In this document: positions 48,131 through 60,510 of the stretch, piece after piece | Position numbering within the stretch: the stretch's first letter is position 1 | Layout: every line of letters starts with the position of its first letter | Assembly: GCA_011634665.1 (NCBI GenBank) | Contig: WAEK01000001.1 | Location: forward strand, 321,001-385,000 | DNA length: 64,000 bases | Reading direction: 5' to 3' | Source of the DNA: Mortierella sp. BCC40632 | Taxonomy: Eukaryota > Mortierellomycota > Mortierellomycetes > Mortierellales > Mortierellaceae | Made by a program: the position numbers and the translations under genes | The notes under the pieces: model-generated | Seen by the model: only the letters and a program-made list of their open reading frames with translations | The model's database searches: none | Told to the model about the DNA's origin: nothing

Positions 48131-50707
48131 GAAGTTTACTCTTTTTTTTTCTTTCTAGCAGTTTAGATACATATGACCTATTGCTGAATAATAGATTTTT
48201 TTTCTTGAAAGAGACAGAGAGATATTTAGAGCGAGAGATAGAGAGAGAAAGAGAGGGTATGTGTTTGTGCAAGTTAAGAAGAATAAGAAGTAAAAAAGTA
48301 GCTCGACCTACCAAATCACTACTGCAAACTCCTACTTCGTCTTTTACCTTCTCTCCTCACTTCTCTGGAGCTCGTATCTAGCAGTTAACATACCCAGCCA
48401 AGCTCTAGCGACAACTGTGTTCAATATGCAACCGCAAACACATCATTAGCGGATGAAAACAACGACCTAGCTCTCTTTCTCTCGACGAATGCTGAAAGCT
48501 TTGTTTTGTTATCCCTCCCTATTTCTTTTTATGATGGCTTGATGTAGATGCGAGATAGGCAGAAAAAGAAGATGTAGGCCGGTATTTGAAGTGCTGGAAA
48601 TCCCTTCCCTTGACGTCTTGTCAGCTCCTCTCTCTCTCCTGTAGGGCTTCCCCTCCAGTAACCCTGGAGATATGAATCCAAGGCGGTTCAGTCCCAGTCC
48701 CACCATTGTTCCTCTTTCTTTTTGAGAAGAGGGGAGAGAGAGAGAGGAACGAAAAAAAAGTGCTTTGAGAAAATATCATACGCAAGCAACCCTCTCACTT
48801 CCTGAAGTCACGGGAAAGAGGCTGAGAAGTTGGACATGTCTTTACCGTTCACCTATTATTATCACCGATGATGAATAAGCATACGGGCACATATCCTTAG
48901 AAAGGAATGGAGTGATTCGAAAATACATCTAGGCGTATAAAATAAAATAAAAAATAAACCAGTCTTTTGCTATTTTAGTTGCTCCGAGAGAGTGGAGTGG
49001 AGGGAAGGGGAGGTATAAAGGTTGATGTATTTACAGTTGTAAAGACAAGGTAGACCTACTATTGTATCAGTGGACTACACATACAGGATTGCTGTCAGGT
49101 ACTCTTCCAGTGGTACATAAACCTAGACATCGAGAAGCTAATTGGGCCTGAAGGGGAAACTGAGGGGAGGGGGGGAGAAACATACACAGCGCATACCTAA
49201 ACTCTAGCTTGGGCGTCTCCAGATTTATAGCCTCCTCTCCCCTCGTCCCATAGCAGATTGAAAGAAAAAAGTGAAAATTGTCTTGGGTTTAAACCTGGGC
49301 GTTCTGGGATTCTCGGGGTTCCCCTCCACTACCCCCTCCTATCCAATTGAAATCATACGCATTCCTATTTGGTGCTGCTGAAGCATCCAATTTTTGGAAA
49401 TAAAGAACGAGTACGATGTAGCCAAAACAACAACAACAACAACAACAAAAGAACGGAAGATCTTTAATACTGGGGGGAGGGTGAGCGTATGTATTTGTGT
49501 GTGACGTAGTGTAGACTCAAACTCTAGCCTAGGTGCCTCTTTCTTTTCCTGTTCCTCTCTTTGTCGCATGGCAGGTTAAAGGGGAAAGAGGGTAATAGAC
49601 TTGGGTGTAAATCTGGGCGTTCTGGGATTCTTGGGTTCCTGCCTCCCCCTCACGACCCCACAGCCCCTTTCTAACCAATTAATATTTTATGCACTCCTGT
49701 TTGGTTCTGCTGAAGCACCCCATCTTTGGAAAATAAACGGCGAATATGCTGCGGACAAAAACGACAAAGGGGCGGAAGATCTTTAATACTGAGGAGAGAG
49801 TGAGAGAGAGGTTTTATGTGACGTAGTGTAGACTCAAACTCTACCCTAGGCGTCTCTTTCTTTTCCTCTTCTTCTCCCTTTGTCGCATGGCAGATTGGAG
49901 GGAAAAGAAGAAAATAGACTTGGGATTAGACCAAGGTGTTCTAGGCCTCTCGGCCTCTCCTATTCCTGTCCGATCGATATCATGCACATCCCAGTTTTGT
50001 CCTACAGAAGCATTCTCGTCTTTGGATAATAAAGGTCGCACAGTGCTTTGCGGTCAAAAATACAACAGACAAGACAAGCAATCATTGGTACCGAGGATTC
50101 GAGAGAGACATCGAGCTGGATGCGAATAAGGCGGAAAGACTGGGTCCTGAAGGGAAAACGGAGATCCGTGCTAGCCACGACCCATTTAAAATTGTATACC
50201 TAGGGACAAAAAAAGACACTTTCAACCCATGGTTGATACAAAACTGTATCCATGTAAAATTTTAAAAAGCGTCGGGATGCAGAAAACAACTCCGTCAAAA
50301 ATGAAAGAACGGCTAGATTGAACACCATAGAGTTTGGTTCTCGAGATATGGAATTAAAAAAGAAGGACCTAAGGTGAGTCCGGAGCGTTGAGCTTTGGGC
50401 GGGTGTTACTCTCGTGAGTGTGTGTATGTGCCTATTTCTAGGGATCCTTGCAGCTTTTACCAAGTAATTGGGCGAGAACGTCGTTTATTTGTTCATATTC
50501 ACATACTCGAAGTCTCATTTAGGGCGGTGTTTGTGCTGAAGAAGCGTCCGAGCCTAGCCTTGGCTGTGGTCGGCGCCGTGTTCATCTATTTCGCGTTCTT
50601 ATTCCTGTACAAGGTGAGGAAAAGGGACTTGGATGATTGCTAAAAACCATACAAGTATAAAAACGAGGCACTCTTCCTAGATCTGTCGTACTTCATTCCT
50701 TTCTCTC

Positions 50708-50745
<38 letters not shown>

Positions 50746-50867
50746 GATACTTTTCTTTGTTTATCAATCCCTTGCTTCTCCTACTCTTAAGCCTCAGCAC
50801 TTACAGAGTCCACAATCACCTCATCCATCTACAAACGTCTCGTAGGAGAATACCCATTCGAAAGAAA
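48131..50867. repeat. Array module U5 between CotH copies 4 and 5, block E triplicated
   Basis: Block D at about 48300-48700. Block E occurs three times in tandem: about 49190-49460, 49500-49800 and 49820-50110. Each begins around ACTCAAACTCTAGCCTAGGC and contains a GGGCGTTCTGGGATTCTTGG-like core and TTTGGAAAATAAA. No gene is seen. Confidence 0.75.
50549..50662 (+). promoter_or_regulatory. CotH copy 5 promoter: conserved block and TATA
   Basis: GAGCCTAGCCTTGGCTGTGG at about 50549 starts the shared block. TATAAAA at 50656 is followed by ACGAGGCACTCTTCCTAG. The TATA is 212 bp before the ATG. A CT tract (50700-50745) lies between the TATA and the ATG. Confidence 0.65.
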
Positions 50868-53404
50868 ATGAGACCACTGTTGAGTCTCGCCACCATCGCC
50901 TCTTTGGCATCGGTGTCCTTAGCCGACAGTACGCTCCCCTCTTCGCACAAACTGTACACTCTTTCTGATATAATTTACTCAGAGTCACTCTGGCCGTCTT
51001 AGCACTCAGCACTAAAATCCACCTCATCTCCTCTCCTCATCCATAGTCAAGTTCAACGTTGTAGGCTATCCCTCCACCAACGCAAACACGTTTGGAGTGT
51101 CCATCAAAGGAGCCATCCACAAGCTGACCACCAATGAGACGATCTTTCCTGTCTGGGCTGGGTCCGTCCCAGGCACCGATGGCTCTGTCGAGTACTCGTA
51201 TGTCGAACTCTCTCCCGCAGGGACGGCTGTAACTACTGAGGCCTTTGTTCGTCGACTCGTAAACCAGACCGATACCGAAACCATGAACGAGTTTTTCGAT
51301 CGAGAGACGACTGTATGGGAGCTTCCTCATGTCCCATACACCTATTTGGCGACGTATCCTTCCAAGACAAAGGCCTTCAAGCAAAGACAAATCGCGACCC
51401 TTCATATCACTGGTCCCGTTGCTTCAATCAACCAGATGAACAGTAACCCATCTAGTAGCAAGAAATACCCTGTTGACTTTCGATTCATTTCGAGCAATGT
51501 GATCCATTCTCAAAGTATGTCTTCACCCACACGCAAAAACCTCATACATTTTCTCTTGTTTGATTGTGGAGCATCATTAAAAGAAAATAGCGAGAAAAAA
51601 AGAGATAGGTTCTTTGGTATTGTTGGCTCACATTTTCTTTAATTCGACCTTGCATCTCTTGTAGAAAATATCACGATGTCCATCGCTGGAAAGAGCTCCA
51701 AGTCTCATAGCAAGCAGTCGTAAGTAGTGCATTGGATTTTTATACGAAAGACCCTTCTAATCCTTCTCCCCGCTCCTGTTCTCATCCAATCTATTTGATT
51801 TCAATATCAATTGTACTCTCTCTCTCTCTATTTTCTCCATCCTCTCCACTCTCCACCTTCTTTCACATTACTCTTCAATAGGTACAAGCTCAAGTTCGAC
51901 ACAGACAACAATCAGAAGTTCTTCTCGCGTCCAAACATCAAGCTTCGCTCGTTGGTCAGCGATCCAACCATGATGCGCGAGAAGGTCTACATTGATCTTC
52001 TCAATAGTGCTGGCGTCCCAACCCAGCAAGGTAAGTCAAAGCACCGCAGCTGTGTCTCTATCCCGTTTTTTTTTTTTTTTTTTTTTTTTGGGAGGGAAAG
52101 GGGGAGAGAGAACGCAACGCATTTCAGAGACTAAACAGAGCTATATTGAATAGGTGCATGGGTTCGATTGTTTATTAACAACCAGCCAGTGGGTCTCTAT
52201 TTGATGGTGGATGATGTCAAGAAGTCTTTCCTCAAGCAAACGGTCCATGGCGGTGATCCCTCTATTCTACCAGGCTCCTTGATTCAGGTATGGAGTCCCA
52301 GTTTGTGTCTTTTTAGCTGTGTTGATTGCAGTTTAGCTCCCATAGGCATGGGGAGACGACCGTGTCTGTGCGCGAACTAACTCTAGGTTATCTGCGCTCT
52401 GACCCAATCCTTCCCTCCCTCTTTTTATCTTTATCATCCTTCCCCCTCAAAAGATGAATGCACACCAAAACAACCAGGCAACTCTCGAATTCAAAGGTCC
52501 ACGAACAGCTGACTACGACACCAAGGTTAGCTACAAGGTCCAGAATATCGGAACAAATCCGCCTGAAGAGCCATTAAGACAACTCATTGGCTTTATGGAG
52601 GCACTCCAGAAATTTGATCCCAAGACTACTCCTGATCCCGTCAAGTATTGGACAGACCGAATGGATCTCGATGGTTTCTTGCGCAACATGGCTCTTGAGT
52701 ATCTCTCGGGTTCGTTCGACAACTATTGGGTGTCAGCTTCCAATTACTTCATGTACTTTAACCCCACTCTACCTGGAGGTCGATGGCAATGGATTCCCAC
52801 AGATGCCGACGGTACATTTGGTAACGGTGCTCCTTCAGGTACCCCCTCCTACAAGGACTTTTCTGACTTTAAGAAAGATGGTGACCGACCTCTTGTCCGC
52901 AAGTTGATCATTGAGTGTGATCCCATCCGCGCCTTGTTTGAGGAGACTCTCAAGAACATCGTTTCGACTGCATTCAAATCCGAAGCGTTACGACCTCGTG
53001 TCCTAGCATACAACAAGATGCTGTCCAAGGATGCTCAGTGGGACTACTCTTTGAAACGCCTGAGCCCCGGAAGGAACAACAACTTTACAATTGAAGATTT
53101 CAACAACAACGTGGGGAATCGCACGCGACTGATGACCTCAGGATTGATCCCATGGTTCGATAGGATGTCCCAAAAAGTGGCCACAGATCTTAATTTCACG
53201 ATCCCAAGTGGCACAGCCGACCGTGTGGCACCACCACCAAAGAACAGTAATACGGGTCTCAACAACGATGATGGAGATGACGAGCCAGCTAGGGCTCCAG
53301 AAAATACTGGAAGAAAGAGTGCGGCGACGGCAACTGGCTTGACGTCCCAATCTGCTGGCGCGATGTTGATTTTCATCCTGGCTACTTCTATGACACTCCT
53401 TTGA
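50868..53404 (+). CDS. CotH-family secreted kinase-like protein, copy 5, GPI-type tail
   Basis: Exons: 50868-50928, 51047-51514, 51665-51719, 51882-52030, 52154-52287, 52454-53404; 605 aa. Signal peptide MRPLLSLATIASLASVSLA. Core motifs NIKLRSLVSDPTMMREKVYI, GLYLMVDDVKKSFLKQ and WIPTDADGTFGNG are present. The loop after the Asp motif is APSGTPSYKDFSDFKKDG and the later segment is NNNVGNRTRLMTSGLIPW, forms shared with copy 6 but not with 1 or 7. The end is an acidic linker (NNDDGDDEPARAPE) and a hydrophobic segment AMLIFILATSMTLL, so GPI anchoring is inferred. Confidence 0.93.
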
Positions 53405-53770
53405 GGGCCGTTTCTCTCCTTTCCTTTCCTTTCCTTCTCTCTTCCCTTTCTCATAATTAGACGCATAACCTATTTTGGAAGAACGCTGTTCTCCCCCTCC
53501 CCCACCCCCTATTTTGTTGAAGGAGAGTGAGTGGGCGAGTGGATAATGAAAAGTAGTGGTAATAGTCACTGTTCTAAGCCAACCCTAGTATTTCAACCAC
53601 CTCCCTCCTCCTCCTGCTTTAAATACCAAATTCCCTTTGTGTGATCAAAGGACAAACTTACATCGGCTCACTTGTTCACGTGGGTACATGAGGAAGTAGA
53701 GAATTCAATTGGAAATTGAACAGACTCCAAGGGTAATCCATTTACCAGAGGATAATATTTTCTTTTGATG

Positions 53771-53810
<40 letters not shown>

Positions 53811-55742
53811 AAAGGAAAGGATTGGATAGGAAAAGAAAGGAAAAGAAAAGAATAGAGAATAAAGAAAGAAAGGTACCTTTAGAAACCATCATATGCAGTT
53901 AGCTCTCTTATCTCCTGGAATCACGAGAAAGGAGCAAAGAATGTGGACGTTTTTTTTTTTTTTTTTTTTGTTGTTGTTGTATTTTTCTCTCCCCCGTGTT
54001 GGCGCCGACGATGAAAAGTATGCGGGGGGAATATCCCTAGAGAAGAATGGGGCGGTTTGAAAACACACCGAGGCGGAAAAAAAAATCATTCTATCGCTAT
54101 TTTAGCTACTCCAAAAGAGCAGAGGGAAGGGGAGAGGAGGTAAAAATTCTGATGTACTTTCAAAGCAATGACAGGCCAAACCTGATTTATGTACTTTTGA
54201 ACTACAAACACACGATCGTCAACACGTACTCTTACCCAAATAGATAAACAACCCTGACACGGAAGTGAAGCAAGTCTGACCCGAGGGAGAGAGAGAGGTG
54301 AGACGCAGCGCAGACTCAAATTTTAACTTAGGCGTCTATTTCTTTCCCCCTTCCTCTCGCTTCGCCGTATAGCAAATAGGCGGTGAGGGAGAGAAGAAAA
54401 TAGACTTGAGTTTAAATTTGGGCGTTCTAGGATTCTCGGACCCTCCTCTCGATGGTTCTTCTCCCTGTCCGATCGGTAATAGGCATTCCTGCTTGGTCTT
54501 ACTGAGGGATCGGAATCTTTGGAAGATAAAGAATGTGCGGGCGTGCTGCGGACAAAAAAAAAGCAAACAGAATAGAAGAACTTTGATACCGTGACGAGAG
54601 AAACCAATTGGTAAAGATGGAGGGACGAAGGGAGGAGAGAGCGACATAGAGTCCACAAAAAAAAAAAAAAAAAAAAAAAAAAGAACCATCACATATGATC
54701 CTTAATCTATCCATGCCATTCAATTGTATTTTCGAACATGTAGCTCATACTTCAGTTGTGGCAAATACTCTATGCGGTGGGAAATATTGGCGTGGACTCT
54801 AGTACAGACTCAAATTCTAACCTGAGCGTCCACTGCTTTATTTCTTCCTCCCCTTCGTTTTACAACAGATCAGAAAAAAAGAAAATAAAATTGAGTTTAA
54901 ACTTGGGCATGCTGTTCTTCTTGGTCCTCACTTTGTCAGTCATCCCTTCTTCTCCTCATGATTTTACACACTTCCCTGTTTGGTCCTATGGAAACATTCT
55001 CATCTTTGGGTTATAAAGTTCGTACGAGTGTGTTGCGGGCAAAAATACAACAAGCAGGACGAGCAATGAATGGCTCCGAGGACACGAGATAGAGGCTGAA
55101 CTGGATGAGGAAAAGATGATCAAACTAAATACTGAGGAGAACGAAGATCTGTACTCACCACGATCCATTAGATAAAACAAAAAAGTTATGGACAAAGAGA
55201 AAGCCTACCAGATCTGCGGCCAATACCCAAATACATCCAAGCGAAATGGCAATGAACTCGTCAATGATCTCTGGTGGATGTGAAGAGTCAAGAAGCAGAC
55301 GAGCATGGCTCTCGTGAGTGTTCGAGTGTGTCTATTTCCGGGGACATACGTAGCATATGAAGAGTAATCGAGGAAGGTCATTCTTTATTTATTGAGCTTC
55401 GCGTATTCGACGTTCTCGCTCATCGCTGCGTTTGTGTTATTGATGTATCAGAGTCCAGCCTTGGCTGTGGTTGGCGCCATGTTCACAACTCTTGTCGCGT
55501 TCTTATTCCGTTGTGAAAGCGAACAGAGACCTAGAATGAAATTAAAAAAAAGAAAAGAAAAGTAAAGAAAGAAAAAAAAACATACAAGTATAAAGTGGGC
55601 ACGCCTCCCAGACAAGTAGTTCCTTGTTGTCTGTCTACCCATCCCCTGGTTATCCTACTCTTCAAACTTCAACACTTACAGAGTCCGTCATCGCTTTATC
55701 TAACTACAAAAGCCTTCCAGGAGAACCTCCACTCGAAAGAAA
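53405..55742. repeat. Array module U6 between CotH copies 5 and 6
   Basis: Shorter than U2-U5: block D is missing and the module resumes at TCTAAGCCAACCCTAGTATT (53573). A poly(A) run lies at 53771-53807. Block E occurs twice (about 54310-54590 and 54790-55090). No gene is seen. Confidence 0.75.
55450..55595 (+). promoter_or_regulatory. CotH copy 6 promoter: conserved block and TATA
   Basis: AGTCCAGCCTTGGCTGTGGT at about 55450 starts the shared block. TATAAAG at 55589 is a weaker TATA than in the other copies. It lies 154 bp before the ATG. Confidence 0.6.
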
Positions 55743-56977
55743 ATGAGACTGTTCTTGGGTCTCGTCACCATTGCCTCTTTGGCATCAGTGTCATTGGCCG
55801 ACAGTACGCTCTCTTCTTCACACAAACTGAACCATGTTCTTTTCGATATCCTTTACTCGGTAGCCCTGATCACCTTAGCACAAAACACTAAACTTCACCC
55901 CATCTCTTCTCTTCTCTTGCAGTCAAGTTCAACGTGGTTGGCTATCCTGCCACCAATGCAAACACGTTTGGAGTGTCCATCAAGGGAGCCATCCACAAGC
56001 TAACTACCAATGAGACGATCTTTCCTGTCTGGGCTGGATCCGTCCCAGGCACTGATAGCTCTGTCGAATACTCGTATGTCGAGCTCTCTCCCGCAGGAGC
56101 GGCTGTAACCACCGAGCCATTTGTTCGTCGATTCACGAACCTGTCAGAGGTCGAAACCATGAACGAGTTTTTCAATCGAGAAACGACTGTATGGGAGTTT
56201 CCTCGTGTCCCATATACCTATTTGGCGACTTATCCTTCCAAGACCAAAGCTTTCAAGCAAAAGCAGATTGCAACCCTTCATATCACTGGTCCCATTGCTT
56301 CCATCGATGAGATGAATCAGAAGAAGGCCAGCAGCATGGACTACCGAGTGGACTTTCGATTTATTTCGAGCAAGCTGATCTATTCTCAGAGTAGGGCTTC
56401 ACGCACTATCACATACACTCATGCACCATCCCTATTTTTTCTATTTACTGGTGGTGCACCATCGATGGAAAAAAAGGGCGAGGGGGAAAAAAATGAGAAG
56501 GGTTCTCTGGCATTATTGATTCACGCTGTCCTCTATTCCGTCTTTGGTCTCATGTAGAAAACATTACAATGTCCATTGCAGGAAAGAGCTCCAAGTCTCA
56601 TAGCAAGCAGTCGTAAGTGGCATATTGTGTTTTTAAATGAAAAATCCTTCAGCTCTTTCTCTCCTCTCCGGTTCCCATCCAGCCTATTCGACCTCTATTA
56701 ATTGAGCTCTTTCACTCACTCACACACACTCCATTTCATTCCTTTTCATTAGGTACAAATTCAAGTTTGACACAGACTACAACCAGACATTCTTCTCGCG
56801 TCCAAACATCAAGCTTCGCTCGTTGGTCAGCGATCCAACCATGATGCGCGAGAAGCTCTACATTGATCTTCTCAATAGTGCTGGCATCCCAACCCAGCAA
56901 GGTGAGACAAATCACTGCAGCTGTGTCTCTATCCTGCTTTTTTTTTTTTTTTTTTTTTTTTTTTTGTGGAGAAAGAG

Positions 56978-57016
<39 letters not shown>

Positions 57017-58307
57017 TTCCAGGGACTAAAATGAACCACAATGAATAGGTGCATGGGTCAGGTTGTTCTTAAATAACAAGCCAGTAGGTCTCTATCTGAT
57101 GGTGGATGATGTCAAGAAATCGTTCCTCAAGCAAACGGTCCACGGTGGCGATCCCACTGTTCAACGAGGCTCCTTGGTTCAGGTATGGTATCCTATATCA
57201 CGTTTTTTTTTTTTTTTTTTTTTGTGCTAATTGTAGTTTAGATCTCTATCGATGATGGAGAAACAGCAAGCAAATGGGCGAATGTGCGTGTTATGTTTGC
57301 TCATAGAATTATCTCCTGCATCTTTGTCCTCTAACCCTCTTTCTTTCTCTCAGATGAACGCGTTTCAAGAAAACAAGGCAACACTTGAATACAAGGGTCC
57401 ACGAACGGCTGACTATGATCTTGTGGTTAGCTACAGGGTCCAGAATCTCGGAGCAAATCCTCCTGAAGAACCACTGAAACAACTCATTGGTTTCATGGAG
57501 GCGCTTCAGAAATTTGATCCCAAGACTACTCCTGATCCCGTCAAGTATTGGACAGACCGAATGGATCTCGATGGTTTCTTGCGCAACATGGCTCTTGAAT
57601 ACCTCTCAGGTTCGTACGACAACTATTGGGTGTCAGCTTCCAATTACTTCATGTACTTCAACCCTACCCTTGGTCCTGGAGGTCGATGGCAATGGATTCC
57701 CACAGATGCCGACGGTACATTTGGTAACGGTGCTCCTTCAGGTACCCCCTCCTACAAGGACTTTTCTGACTTTAAGAAAGATGGTGACCGACCTCTTGTC
57801 CGCAAGTTGATCATTGAGTGTGATTCCATCCGCGCCATGTTTGAAGAGACTCTCAAGAACATTGTCTCGACTGCATTCAAACCAGAGGCGATCAAACCCC
57901 GAATCCTAACCTACAACAAGATGTTGTCCAAGGATGCTCAATGGGACTATTCTTTGACGCGCCTGAGTCCTGGATTGAATAATAACTTTACATTTGAGGA
58001 TTTCAACAACAATGTGGGGAATCGCACGCGACTGATGACCACAGGATTGATCCCATGGATCGAGAGCATGTCCCAAAAGGTGGCCACAGATCTTAATTTC
58101 ACGATCCCAAGCGGTACATCTGACCGTGTGGCACCACCACCAAAGAGCCGTGATACGGGTTTGAATAATGATGATGGAGACGACGAGCCGGTCAAGGCTC
58201 CGGGAGGATCTAGGGGCAAGACTGTGGCGACGTCAACCGGCTCGAAGTTCCAATCTACTAGCGTGATGTTGATCTTGATCCTGGCCACCTCTATGGCATT
58301 CCTTTGA
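55743..58307 (+). CDS. CotH-family secreted kinase-like protein, copy 6, GPI-type tail
   Basis: Exons: 55743-55803, 55923-56390, 56558-56612, 56753-56901, 57049-57182, 57354-58307; 606 aa. The signal peptide (MRLFLGLVTIASLASVSLA), intron 1 and most of exon 2 are nearly identical to copy 7. The exon 6 loop (APSGTPSYKDFSDFKKDG) and the NNNVGNRTRLMTTG segment match copy 5, so the gene looks mosaic. Core motifs NIKLRSLVSDPTMMREKLYI, GLYLMVDDVKKSFLKQ and WIPTDADGTFGNG are kept. The end is an acidic linker and VMLILILATSMAFL, a GPI-type tail. Intron 4 has a T run of about 26 followed by a GA tract. Confidence 0.93.
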
Positions 58308-60510
58308 GGGTTGTTCTTCTCTTTTTCTTTCTCTCTTTCCTTTTCCCGTAATTAGACGTATAGCCTATTTTAGGGGAACACCCCCCCCTTATTCTTTTAT
58401 TGACGGAGAGTGAGTGTGCGAGTGGGAAATGAAAAGTAGTGGTGCCGGTTACTGTTCCAAACCAACCCTAGTATTTCAACCACCTTCCTCCTCCTCTCAC
58501 TTTAAATACCAAATTACTTTTGCGTGATCAAAGGAAAACCTTAGATCGGCTCCCTTGTTCACATAGATGCGCGAAGATGTAGAGGATTCAGTTGGAAATT
58601 AGACAGCCTCCAAAAGTAATCCATTTGCCAGAAGATAGTCTTTTTTTTTTTTTTTTTTTTTTTATCAAAAAGAAAGCGAAAAGAAAGAATAAATAGGTAA
58701 ATTTAGAAACTACTACACGCAGACGACTCCCATCTCCTGGAATCACGAGAGAGGAACAAGGAAGATAGATTTTTTTTTTGTTGTATTTTTTCCTCCCATG
58801 TTGACGCTGAAGGTGAAAAGGTATGTGAAGGCGTATCCCTGGAGAGGAATGGGGTGAGTTGGAAACACGCCAAGGCGTAAAAAAATAAATAAACATCATC
58901 TGATTAGGCGAGGACAATAAGCCAGTCTATTGTCACTTCGGCTGTTCCTGGATAGTAGTAAAGGAGGAGGAGGTAAGGTTGATGTATTTTCAACAGCAAT
59001 GACAGATAAAACCTGGTTTATATACCTTTGAACTACAAACACGCGATCGTCGACACGTACTCATTCTCAGATAGATAAACAACCCTGACACGAAAGTGAA
59101 GCGAGGTGAGAGGCGAGGCGTAGCGCAGACTCAAATTTTACTTGGGCGCCCACCTCTTTTCCTTTTCCTTCCTTTCCACCATATGGCTAACCAGCTAGAG
59201 GAGGGGGAAGAAAATAGACTTGAGTGTAAATTTGGGCGTTCTAGGATTCTCGGACCCTCCTCTTATCGGCTCTACCTCCTATCCCATCGATAATGGGTAC
59301 CTTTGCTTGGCCTTACTGAGGGACCGGAATCTTTGGAAGGTAAAGAACGTGAGAGCATGCTGCAGACAAAAAAAAAAGCAAACAGAACAGACGAACTTCG
59401 ATACCATAAAGAGAGAATCTAATTGAGAGATATGGAAGGATGAAGGGAGGAGAAAGCGATAGAGTGCAGGCTCAGACTCTAGCTTGAGCGTCTTCTGGTT
59501 TATTTCTTCCTCTCCTTTCGATTTATAGTTGATCGGGGGAGGGGGAGGGGGGATGAAGAGAAGACTACCGAGTTTAAACTTAAGCATGCTGTTCTTCTTA
59601 GTCCCTACTTTTGTCGCTCCTCCCTTCTTCTCCATATGGTTTCATACACTTCTCTGTTTGGTCCTATGGAAGCATTCTCATCTTTGAATTGAAAAGGTCA
59701 TACGAGTGTGTTGCGGTCAAAAATACAGGAGACAGGTCAAGCAATAATGGTAACGAGGATTCAAGATAAAATCGAATTGGATGCGAATATGGTGACAAAA
59801 CTGGGCTCTGAGGTGAAATAGAGTATCTATGTTCACAACCAATTTGAAAAACAGACATCTTAGGATAAAAAGGATGCTTTCTAGATTTTTTGCTAATGAA
59901 CGAAAGTAACATGGCAAAATGGCAAAGAGCCTGTAAATTGTGAATGCGGAAGAGTGGCCCGATAAAAAAAATGAAGGAGAATCGGACTGGACATCAAAGA
60001 GTGTAGTACACGATATGCGAAAATAAAAAAGAAAAGGATCTCAGGTGAATCTGAAGAGTCAAGTATCGGACAAGCGTGGCTCTCGTGAGTGTTCGAGTGT
60101 GTCTATTTCCGGGGACATACGTAGCATCTGAGAGTAATCGAGAAAGGGCCATTCTTTATTTCTTAGTCTTCGCGTACTCGGCATCTCACTCATAGCAGAA
60201 TTTGTGCTATTGATGTACCAGATTCTACCCTTGGCTGTGGTCTGTATCATGTTCACCACCCGCGTTGCGTTTTTATTCCTGCGTGAGAATAAGAAGAATA
60301 TGAAAAGTAAGTGGGAGAAAAAACACATGTATAAAAATGGGGCATCTTCCTAGACCAGTGATCCCTTACACTTTATCTTTCAGCTCCTTACTCTCTTTCT
60401 CTTTTTTATCACTTTTCTTTATCTCCTCTTCGAACCTCAACACTTGCAGAGGCTACAATCACTCCACTCATCTACGAAAATCTCGTAAGAGATTCTACAT
60501 TCGAAAGAAA
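58308..60510. repeat. Array module U7 between CotH copies 6 and 7
   Basis: Same short layout as U6: resumes at TTCCAAACCAACCCTAGTAT (58462), T run at 58640-58663, block E twice (about 59130-59400 and 59470-59770). No gene is seen. Confidence 0.75.
60219..60336 (+). promoter_or_regulatory. CotH copy 7 promoter: conserved block and TATA
   Basis: ATTCTACCCTTGGCTGTGGT at about 60222 starts the shared block. TATAAAA at 60330 is followed by ATGGGGCATCTTCCTAGA. The TATA is 181 bp before the ATG. Confidence 0.65.
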
